Of a stretch of DNA of 64,000 nucleotides, positions 1 through 7,171 are shown one piece after another. The stretch spans positions 1-64,000 of the forward strand of contig MNRP01000038.1 in the NCBI GenBank assembly GCA_001916005.1, written 5' to 3'. The notes beneath the pieces were generated by a model that was given only the letters and a program-made list of their open reading frames with translations, did not search any database and was not told the origin of the DNA. This DNA is from Clostridium sp. 26_22 (GTDB taxonomy: Bacteria; Bacillota; Clostridia; TANB77; CAG-508). Every line of letters begins with the position of its first letter. Within the stretch, counting starts at the first letter, position 1. The translations under genes were made by a program, and so were the position numbers.

Positions 1-3
1 TTT

Positions 4-600
4 TTATTTTGTAAGCTCAATAATATTGCTCATAATCTCTTCAGTAACTTTATCTAAAACTTCCTTATCTTTACTACCCTTATATTCACTAAAATCTAAA
101 GGCTTTCCATAAGTAATAGTAATCTTTCTATTACCTTTTTCTCCGCCTTTTATTCCACATGGTACAACTGGTGCACCGCTTCTTACTGCAAAGAAAGCTG
201 CTCCATCTTTAACTTTTTCTCCCTTAGCTAAACCATTTCTAGTTCCTTCTGGAAACAAAGCTAAACAATCTCCATTTTTTAAAGTTTTCAAAGATTCTTT
301 AAGTGCTATAACCTCTTTTGAATCTCTTTTTACTAGAATAGAATCAAATACGTAGCCTAAATATGCTAAAAATTTATTTTTAGTTAATTCTTCTTTTGCT
401 AAAAATCTAGTATACCTTCCTGTTGTAACTTCTATTAAAGGTGGATCTAAAAAGCTTCTATGGTTTCCACATATAATCACTTGTCCTTCCTTTGGTATAT
501 TTTCTTTTCCTATTACTTCAAATCTATATACTACTTTACAATAAATCCAAATTGCTCCTTTAACTATTCCTCTATTTATTATTTTAAAAATATCTTTCAT
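4..600 (-). CDS. plsC: 1-acyl-sn-glycerol-3-phosphate acyltransferase (PlsC family)
   Basis: Membrane acyltransferase that adds the second acyl chain to lysophosphatidic acid in phospholipid synthesis. The family boxes are visible: NHRSFLD (H47, D52) and FPEGTR near residue 116. At 198 residues it is a normal short PlsC. I place the start at the ATG ending at 600, which has AGGAG six bases upstream; an in-frame ATG further up (630) lies inside the neighbouring gene and has no site. It begins one base after the stop of the P-loop/Asp23 gene, so the two are probably co-translated. The product assignment is firm; acyl donor and chain preference cannot be read. Confidence 0.92.
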   Translation of the reverse strand: MKDIFKIINRGIVKGAIWIYCKVVYRFEVIGKENIPKEGQVIICGNHRSFLDPPLIEVTTGRYTRFLAKEELTKNKFLAYLGYVFDSILVKRDSKEVIALKESLKTLKNGDCLALFPEGTRNGLAKGEKVKDGAAFFAVRSGAPVVPCGIKGGEKGNRKITITYGKPLDFSEYKGSKDKEVLDKVTEEIMSNIIELTK

Positions 601-601
601 T

Positions 602-1468
602 TTATTCTCCTCTCTGTGGAACATAAACATTTTTAACTACGACTTCAAATTCTTCCACATTCATCGCTGTTAATTTTTCAATTTCTTTTTTAGCCTTAAT
701 TTTAAATTGCTTTATTCCATCTATTAAATTAAAACCATACACAACTGTAACTTCCATATATAATTTAGCGCCTTCTCCAAAGTTGTCTACTCTTATTTTT
801 TGAATTTTATATATTCCTGGAGTTTTTGAAGCTAAATATTCTAAAATTTGTCTAAATACTGTATCAGATATCGTAAAATTCCCCATATAACTAAATGTTG
901 GTCTAATTATTGATTTTTCTGATATATATGGTTGTTGTCCTTTTCCTTTTGTTTTAAATATTTGCAATGGGTCTAGTAAATACCCTGAAAAGTCTTTTTT
1001 TATTTCAAATGTTGGGACTGGTATAACATGTTTTCCTTCTGTTACTCTAATTCTTCTTGCAGTTTCCATTTCTTCTTGTGTGGCAACATCTGATATATAT
1101 GTTATTTCTGATATTTCTGGTAATCCTAAATTAGCTGCTATTTTTTCTACCATTCCATCAGATGTTCCTAATATTAAAATACTTTCTGGTTTATATTTTT
1201 TTAATGCTTTTATTATTTCTTCTTTTTCTTCATCTTTATAAAATAATGCATGTTTTACTGTTTCAATTTTTGTTGGTGCTTTTTTTGCTGATTCTCCTGC
1301 TATAACTTCATTGTCTTTTATTAATAAACCATCATCTATTATAAAATTTATATTTTTTTCACTTGCTACCATTTGTGCTCTATAACTTTTTCCTGTTCCA
1401 GATGGTCCAACAAATGCATATACTTTTATTTTTTTATTATCTTTTATTAACATATCTTTTAATAACAT
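602..1468 (-). CDS. P-loop NTPase fused to an Asp23/Gls24-like domain
   Basis: 288 residues. The N-terminus has a Walker A motif GPSGTGKS at residues 21-28, followed by a small ATPase-like domain to about residue 165. The C-terminal ~100 residues (ending near VKNVYVPQ) resemble the Asp23/Gls24 fold, small alkaline-shock envelope proteins. AGAGGT lies five bases before the first ATG, supporting this start. It sits between a transglutaminase-like gene and plsC on the same strand. Nucleotide binding follows from the motif; the Asp23 assignment is from remembered sequence pattern, and the cellular role is unknown. A link to envelope stress or membrane-associated scaffolding is only inference. Confidence 0.72.
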   Translation of the reverse strand: MLLKDMLIKDNKKIKVYAFVGPSGTGKSYRAQMVASEKNINFIIDDGLLIKDNEVIAGESAKKAPTKIETVKHALFYKDEEKEEIIKALKKYKPESILILGTSDGMVEKIAANLGLPEISEITYISDVATQEEMETARRIRVTEGKHVIPVPTFEIKKDFSGYLLDPLQIFKTKGKGQQPYISEKSIIRPTFSYMGNFTISDTVFRQILEYLASKTPGIYKIQKIRVDNFGEGAKLYMEVTVVYGFNLIDGIKQFKIKAKKEIEKLTAMNVEEFEVVVKNVYVPQRGE

Positions 1469-1479
1469 TTTTTACCTCT

Positions 1480-2598
1480 TTATCTATAATTATTTATACT
1501 TAGTGGTGGATATTCAAATACTTTTCCATTTTCAGTAAATTGTCCACTTGGAAAATGTGATTGATTAAATTCACTTTCTCCTTTTAAGAAATATTTATAC
1601 TTTGCTGAATTACTTAATTTTCCGCCTCCGATAATAATTGGATCATCCCAAGTACAATCTATAGCATACCATTTTCCATCTAATTCTACATAGTTCCAAG
1701 CATGATTTTCTGTACTACCTTCTGAATTTGTTCCTTCTCCTGCAACTATAACACATGGAATTTCAACACTGTCCATCAAATATTTAAAGGATTTTGCATA
1801 CCCTTCACATACACTTTCTTTTTTTACTAAAGCTCCATATATATCATATATATTAGTTTGTGACACTGTTTGGTCGTATTCTATACTTTCAACTAAATAA
1901 TCATGTACTAATTTTATATTATCATATGTGTTATCTCTTTTATTTTGAATAAAATATGCTCGTACATTTTCAATTTCATTTATTGCTGATTTTACTCTTT
2001 CCTCTGATGAAAATTCTTTTGTTAAATAATTCGTGTTATTTCCAGCATTTATAACAACTTTATATGTTTTTTTACTTCCTCTAGTTGTTGTTTCAATATT
2101 TAAATATAGATTTCCAAATTCTATATAAAAAACATCTGGATTATCATATGAATAAGCTTCTATTGCTGATTGGTAATATTCTCCTAATAATTCCTCACCA
2201 TTACTTTTGGAAAGTAAATCTGAAAATTGAGTTCCTAAATTTATTTCATAGTTTCCACTTTTCATATTTTCTTTGTTTGAATTCATTGCATTATATATTT
2301 TTTTAGAATATTCATCTAATTGATTATAATAATATTTATCAATTTTTTGAGTATCATAATTTATCTTTTCATCACTTGACTCTAATGCATCTACAGTTGT
2401 TTCTATTATTTTATCTGGAACTTTTACACTTTGATTTTTCTCTCCTGTAACTGTTACATTTGTTACAAAATCTTGCACATCTTTTGCTACATCAGTGTTT
2501 GCAAATTCATCATATATTATTATTCCTAATAATACTAATATTGAAACTATTAGTATTGATATTATTGTCATTATAAATGAAGTGATTTTCGATTTCAT
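1480..2598 (-). CDS. membrane-anchored transglutaminase-like protein
   Basis: 372 residues with one N-terminal membrane segment (about residues 7-29) and an extracytoplasmic body. The C-terminal part is a transglutaminase-like core with the catalytic triad order: C264 in SVCEGYA, H299 in ENHAWN and D314 in AIDCTWDDP. Such proteins in Firmicutes are thought to act as extracellular proteases or cross-linking enzymes on peptides or cell wall; the substrate cannot be read. There is no lipobox, so the anchor is an uncleaved helix. It is probably the first gene of a three-gene minus-strand unit ending with plsC, and is divergent from the germination operon. Confidence 0.8.
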   Translation of the reverse strand: MKSKITSFIMTIISILIVSILVLLGIIIYDEFANTDVAKDVQDFVTNVTVTGEKNQSVKVPDKIIETTVDALESSDEKINYDTQKIDKYYYNQLDEYSKKIYNAMNSNKENMKSGNYEINLGTQFSDLLSKSNGEELLGEYYQSAIEAYSYDNPDVFYIEFGNLYLNIETTTRGSKKTYKVVINAGNNTNYLTKEFSSEERVKSAINEIENVRAYFIQNKRDNTYDNIKLVHDYLVESIEYDQTVSQTNIYDIYGALVKKESVCEGYAKSFKYLMDSVEIPCVIVAGEGTNSEGSTENHAWNYVELDGKWYAIDCTWDDPIIIGGGKLSNSAKYKYFLKGESEFNQSHFPSGQFTENGKVFEYPPLSINNYR

Positions 2599-2633
2599 TC
2601 ACATCAACTCTCTTTCGTGCACAATATAGTTCT

Positions 2634-2642
2634 ATTATATCA
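2634..2642 (-). promoter_or_regulatory. extended -10 promoter candidate for the transglutaminase-like gene
   Basis: The minus strand reads TGATATAAT about 35 bases upstream of the gene start at 2598, an extended -10 element. No good -35 lies at the usual distance, as expected for extended -10 promoters. Confidence 0.45.
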
Positions 2643-2662
2643 TTTTTTATTTTTAAAAACTA

Positions 2663-2691
2663 GTATATTTTAGTTTTTTTTGACAATACTA
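2663..2691 (+). promoter_or_regulatory. possible forespore (sigma-G-like) promoter of the germination operon
   Basis: GTATA (2663-2667) and AATACTA (2685-2691) are 17 bases apart and each resemble the sigma-G consensus, as expected for forespore-expressed gerA operons. The -10 ends only eight bases before the gerA ATG. The TTGACA at 2680 has no -10 at a suitable distance. Weak call from pattern only. Confidence 0.3.
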
Positions 2692-2699
2692 TAAATATT

Positions 2700-4394
2700 A
2701 TGAAAATAAAAGATTTTATAAATGAAACATTTGGCTATAAGCCTAAAGACGTTTATCTTTTTACACTTCCAACTAATTCTGACTCACCAGATTCTACTAC
2801 AGTGCAAAATAGTAAAGAAACTACGCAAGAGATAAAAAGTGTATTTCCAAGTATAGATGTTAATTTAGATTATTTAAAAACTAAATATAATTTATTAATT
2901 AATAGCGATATTATTGTTCGTGAATTTAATTTGAATGCTAGAGGCAAACAATATAAAGCATTATTACTTTATATTGATGGCATGGTAGATTCTCAAATTC
3001 TAAATAATTTTGTTCTAGAACCTTTAATGTTAAGAAATAGAAATAATCTTTTTGATGGAGAACAAAATCGTATTATTTCTGAAGCTGTTACTAATAATAT
3101 AACTGTTAGAAAAATTAAAAAATTTAATTTATCGGATTATATAGAGAATTGTCTGATTCCACAAAATAGTATCAAACAACAATCTTCTTTTAGTGATATA
3201 TTTGCAGGTGTAAATGCAGGAAATTGTGCTTTATTTGTTGATACTCTATCTGTAGCCTTTGATATTGATGTGAAAGGATTTAAACAAAGAAGTATTTCAA
3301 AGCCTGAAAATGAAATTGTTATAAAAGGCTCTCATGAGGCTTTTGTTGAAAATCTTCGTACTAATACTTCTCTTTTAAGAAGATTAACAAATAATGAAAA
3401 TTTAGTTATTGAAAATACTAAAGTTGGTAAAATAACCCAAACAAATTGTGCTGTTTGCTATATGAAAACTTTAGCTAACGATGATTTAATTGCTGAAGTA
3501 AAATATAGAATTAATAATTTGGAAATTGATTCTCTTCTTTCTGCTGGTGAATTAGAACAACTTTTAACAGATACTAATAATCTTGGTCTTCCTAAAATTC
3601 TAGTATCTGAAAGACCTGACAATGCCGTAAATGCACTATTACAAGGTAGAGTTATTGTTATTGTAAATGGTTCCCCATATGCATTAATTATGCCAGCTGT
3701 TTTAATTGATTTTCTATCTTCTCCAGAAGATACAAACATAAAAACTATATTTGCAAATTTTTTAAAAGTTATAAGAATTATTGCAGCTTTTTTTGCACTA
3801 TTATTACCAGGATTATATATTGCAATTACTAATTTTCATAGAGAAATAATTCCAACTGAATTATTATATTCTATTTTATCCTCAAGACAAAGTGTCCCAT
3901 TTCCAATAATTTTTGAAATTTTAATTATGGAAATTTCATTTGAAATTATTAGAGAAGCTGGGCTTAGAGTTCCATCTCCAATTGGTCCTACTCTTGGAAT
4001 TGTTGGAGCCATTGTTCTTGGTCAAGCGGCTGTAAGTGCTGGAATTGTTAGTTCTATATTAATCATTATTGTTGCTATAACTGGTATAAGCTCTTTTGTC
4101 ATTCCAGATTTTAGTTTTAGTTTTCACTTGAGATATTTTAGATTTGGTTTTATTGCTTTAGGATTTCTTGCTGGCTTTTTAGGAATTGGAATTGGAATAT
4201 TTGTATATTTAGCTTCATTATGTGATCTAGTAACTTTCGGTGTTTCTTACACTGCTCCATATTCTCCTCTTAGTAATTCAAAAAACAACGGATTACTACT
4301 TCCACCTATTTGGAAAAGAGAATATCGCGCAACTTATTTAGCATCAAAACGTGAAAAAAGGCAAGAAAAAATATCTATGAAATGGAGATTTTAA
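2700..4394 (+). CDS. gerA: spore germination receptor A subunit (GerA family)
   Basis: 564-residue A subunit of a germinant receptor in the spore inner membrane. The soluble N-terminal part (about 50-330) has the family opening SIDVNLDYLKTKY. It is followed by several membrane segments (about 350-500), including the family-typical GLYIAITNFHREIIP and the PSPIGPTLGIVG stretch, and a basic C-terminus. No Shine-Dalgarno is visible before the ATG at 2700, and an in-frame stop at 2661-2663 with no start codon after it excludes a longer form. It is the first gene of gerA-gerB-gerC plus a small D-type frame. The germinant cannot be predicted. Confidence 0.93.
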   Translation: MKIKDFINETFGYKPKDVYLFTLPTNSDSPDSTTVQNSKETTQEIKSVFPSIDVNLDYLKTKYNLLINSDIIVREFNLNARGKQYKALLLYIDGMVDSQILNNFVLEPLMLRNRNNLFDGEQNRIISEAVTNNITVRKIKKFNLSDYIENCLIPQNSIKQQSSFSDIFAGVNAGNCALFVDTLSVAFDIDVKGFKQRSISKPENEIVIKGSHEAFVENLRTNTSLLRRLTNNENLVIENTKVGKITQTNCAVCYMKTLANDDLIAEVKYRINNLEIDSLLSAGELEQLLTDTNNLGLPKILVSERPDNAVNALLQGRVIVIVNGSPYALIMPAVLIDFLSSPEDTNIKTIFANFLKVIRIIAAFFALLLPGLYIAITNFHREIIPTELLYSILSSRQSVPFPIIFEILIMEISFEIIREAGLRVPSPIGPTLGIVGAIVLGQAAVSAGIVSSILIIIVAITGISSFVIPDFSFSFHLRYFRFGFIALGFLAGFLGIGIGIFVYLASLCDLVTFGVSYTAPYSPLSNSKNNGLLLPPIWKREYRATYLASKREKRQEKISMKWRF

Positions 4395-4415
4395 ATTCTT
4401 TAAGGAGGTTCATAT

Positions 4416-5504
4416 ATGTCAAAATTCAAAATTGGAACTGTTGAAGCTATAGCACTTATATTATCTGTTCTTGCCCCATTTACAGTTATTTCTCTTTCTA
4501 GAACTTTTATAAATGAAACAAAAACAAGTTCATTAATTAATATTTTCTATATAACAATTATAGCTTTGTTTATAACATTATTAATTTGTAAATTATTTTC
4601 AAAATTTCCTGGTTTTGATATTATAGATATTTCCAATTATTTAGGTGGAACTATTTTTAAAAGCATTGTTGGTTTTATATTTATATTTTATTTTATAATT
4701 ACTTCTGCAATACTTTTGAGAAACTTTTGTGAAGGACTAAAAGTTATTTATTACCCTTTTACAAATATAATTTATATAATTCTTTTATTTATAATTGCTA
4801 TTGCAATCACTAATAACTTAGGATTCAACTCTACTATAAAAACAATTGCATTAATTTTTCCATTTATTATGTTGAGTATTATCCTTTTATTTGTAGGAAA
4901 TTTAAAAAACTTCTCATTTGAAAAAGTATTTCCTATTTTGGGTGATGGTTTTAAAAGCACATTTATTTTGGGTTTATCTAACATTGGAGCTTTTTCTGGA
5001 ATTTCTTATTTATATTTTTTACCACCACTTTTAAAAGATCCTAGTAAATTTAAAAAAATTTCAATTTTATCAATTATTTTATCTGGATTATTTATTTTTA
5101 TTTGTGTCGCAACTTTACTTTTTATGTTTTCTATTTACATTAGCACAGATGAAATAATGCCTTTATTTTCAGTAAGTAGATATATTGAATTTGGTAACTT
5201 TTTTCAAAGGTTTGAATCTTTATTTCTTTTAATTTGGGCCATTGCTTTTTGTTGCTATTTAAGTATTTCTTTTAAATTTTCTACTTATATTTTTAAAAAA
5301 ATTTTTAATTTAAAAGATTTCTCACAATTAATTTATACTTTTGCCTTATTGATGTTTATACTTGCTCTTTTACCTAAAAATTATTCTATTTGTAGTTTTT
5401 TTGAAATTTACATTTATAGATATATAAGTATTGCAATAATAATTTTAGGAATTGTTTTATTACTATTATCTAATTTAAAGAAAAAGAAAAAAGTAGGTGA
5501 TTAA
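4416..5504 (+). CDS. gerB: spore germination receptor B subunit (GerB family permease)
   Basis: 362 residues, hydrophobic throughout, about ten membrane segments, beginning KIGTVEAIALILS as in the endospore germination permease family (APC superfamily). The ATG at 4416 has a perfect AAGGAGG site. B subunits bind germinant and pair with the A and C subunits in the spore inner membrane. The gene starts 21 bases after gerA and ends just before gerC, so the three form one operon. The C-terminus ends in a lysine-rich tail. Confidence 0.92.
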   Translation: MSKFKIGTVEAIALILSVLAPFTVISLSRTFINETKTSSLINIFYITIIALFITLLICKLFSKFPGFDIIDISNYLGGTIFKSIVGFIFIFYFIITSAILLRNFCEGLKVIYYPFTNIIYIILLFIIAIAITNNLGFNSTIKTIALIFPFIMLSIILLFVGNLKNFSFEKVFPILGDGFKSTFILGLSNIGAFSGISYLYFLPPLLKDPSKFKKISILSIILSGLFIFICVATLLFMFSIYISTDEIMPLFSVSRYIEFGNFFQRFESLFLLIWAIAFCCYLSISFKFSTYIFKKIFNLKDFSQLIYTFALLMFILALLPKNYSICSFFEIYIYRYISIAIIILGIVLLLLSNLKKKKKVGD

Positions 5505-5505
5505 T

Positions 5506-6723
5506 TTGAAAGAAATTATTAAAAAAATTTTTATAATAATTCTAATTATTATGTTTTTTGTTGCATTTTCTAATTCTTACAAAGCTCTTAACATTGATAA
5601 TTTAGCATTTGTTGTAGCTATTGGAATTGATTCGACAGATACAAACAAATTTAAGATAACCTTTCAGTTTGTTAACCCTCCTTCTACAAGTGAAGGTTCT
5701 ATACAAGAAGCAAAAATTTTAGAAGATGCAGTAGAAGCTACTTCAATTCCAAATGCATTAAACATTATGAATAGTTATTTAGCAAGAAAACTTGATTTAT
5801 CTCATTGTAGAAACATCATATTTTCTGAAGCTGTTGCAAAACAAGGTATCTCAAATCATATTTATACTCTTATGAACGATGTACAAGTTAGACCTACATC
5901 AAACATTATTGTAACCACTTGTACTGCTAATGTATATATCAAGAATTCTATTCCTAGTTTAGAAACATCTATAACTAGATATTACGACATTTTTACAAAT
6001 TCCAGTAAATATACAGGTTATGTATCTAATGCAACAATTGGTGATTTTTATAATGCTCTAGTATGCAATAGTTGTGAACCATATGCAATTTTAGGTGGTG
6101 TAACTTCTTCCAAATTTACTGGCTCTCAATCCAATTTTTCAAATGATTCTGAAATAAAGTCTGGTTCTTCAACAATATCTGGAACAAGACCTGCAGAAAA
6201 TATAGGTATGGCTGTTTTTAAAGATGATAAACTTATTAGTGAATTAAATTCTATGGAAACTGTATGTTTTCATATTTTACACAATAATATAAATTCATTT
6301 TTAGTATCAATTCCAAATCCAAATGATAAAAATTCTAACTTAGATATTCTTTTAATCCCCAAAAAAGATACTAAAATAAAAGTTGAAATTATAAACAATG
6401 CTCCTTATGTAAAAATCGACTCTTCATTTTCAGCAAAGATTTATTCTATGAATGAAAATTCAGACTATTTAGAGCCATCTACATTATCCGCAATTTCTAA
6501 TTCTTGTAACAAATATTTAGAAAATGTAATATCTGACTACTTATACAAAACTGCTTTAGAATTTAAAAGCGATATAAATGGTATTGGAAAATATGCACTA
6601 TCTTGTTTCAAAACTAATGAAGAATTTTGTAATTACAATTGGAGAGATAATTATATTAATTCAACATTCAAAGTTACTATAAATTCAACAATAGACTCTG
6701 GCCTATTACTAAATAAAACTTAG
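5506..6723 (+). CDS. gerC: spore germination receptor C subunit (Ger(x)C family), no lipobox
   Basis: 405 residues. After one N-terminal hydrophobic segment comes the family hallmark LNIDNLAFVVAIGID, and the three-part GerC body follows. I place the start at the TTG at 5506, five bases after AGGTGA; an in-frame GTG at 5497 would overlap gerB and lacks a site. GerC proteins are normally lipoproteins with a cysteine just before the conserved motif. Here the segment reads FVAFSNSYKALNID with no cysteine, so anchoring is probably by an uncleaved helix. Third gene of the operon. Confidence 0.9.
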   Translation: MKEIIKKIFIIILIIMFFVAFSNSYKALNIDNLAFVVAIGIDSTDTNKFKITFQFVNPPSTSEGSIQEAKILEDAVEATSIPNALNIMNSYLARKLDLSHCRNIIFSEAVAKQGISNHIYTLMNDVQVRPTSNIIVTTCTANVYIKNSIPSLETSITRYYDIFTNSSKYTGYVSNATIGDFYNALVCNSCEPYAILGGVTSSKFTGSQSNFSNDSEIKSGSSTISGTRPAENIGMAVFKDDKLISELNSMETVCFHILHNNINSFLVSIPNPNDKNSNLDILLIPKKDTKIKVEIINNAPYVKIDSSFSAKIYSMNENSDYLEPSTLSAISNSCNKYLENVISDYLYKTALEFKSDINGIGKYALSCFKTNEEFCNYNWRDNYINSTFKVTINSTIDSGLLLNKT

Positions 6724-6735
6724 AGGTGTTTAATT

Positions 6736-6916
6736 ATGAGTAATTTATTTTACCACATTTTATTTTTTATTTTTAGTATTTATGCTCTAATAAAATGCAT
6801 TTTTTACGGAATATACGAAATCAACACAGAAAACAACAAAATTCGGTGGGATTGCTACTATTGCTTTTTCCATTTTGGTAGTAATCTTTTCTAATATAGT
6901 AGTGCTAATAAAATAA
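6736..6916 (+). pseudogene. small two-helix germination receptor D-type protein, frameshifted
   Basis: An ATG at 6736 follows an AGAGGTG site that overlaps the gerC stop. The frame encodes a hydrophobic helix (about residues 4-27) and a short loop INTENNK, then runs into TAA at 6892 after 52 residues with an implausible basic-aromatic tail. Dropping one A from the AAAA run at 6838-6841 restores a second helix, FGGIATIAFSILVVIFSNIV, ending in VLIK at a TAA at 6914-6916. The repaired product of about 60 residues with two membrane helices, directly after gerABC, matches what is known of germinant-receptor D subunits. The family assignment is inference; the frameshift and restored frame are seen directly. 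A sequencing error is possible. Confidence 0.6.
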
Positions 6917-7162
6917 TATTCTAACTGTTGAAGGCTGATATATACTCGTTTTGAAAATATTAATATGTGAAACGTAATAATTTAGAAACTCTAAGCAAAA
7001 TAATTGGAATAATGTTCACGTAAAATCCTTTTCAAGGATTTTAGCGAAGAAAAAGGTTCCGATTTTTTGCATAGAGTTTCTTAATTATGAAGTTGAACTT
7101 TTAATATTTTCAAAACGAGTATATATCAGCCTTCAACAGTTAGAATATTATTTTATTAGCAC
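6902..7162. repeat. 261-bp fold-back element with 62-bp perfect inverted arms
   Basis: Bases 6902-6963 are the exact reverse complement of 7101-7162. Between them the two halves still match in patches: GAAACTCTA-GCAAAA is shared, and the centre (7021-7043) is itself a palindrome around TTC. The whole element therefore folds as one long hairpin centred on 7032. The left arm overlaps the last codons of the small D-type germination frame and the right arm ends nine bases before the rnr stop. It separates convergent genes and could terminate both transcripts. No coding frame inside. Origin unknown: a miniature inverted-repeat element or an inverted duplication by template switching. Confidence 0.9.
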
Positions 7163-7171
7163 AGAATTATC

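Noticed and set aside
2680..2702. TTGACA near the gerA start taken as a sigma-A -35
   Set aside because: The only TATAAA-like sequence is about five bases away; the normal -10 position falls inside the coding region and is not matched.
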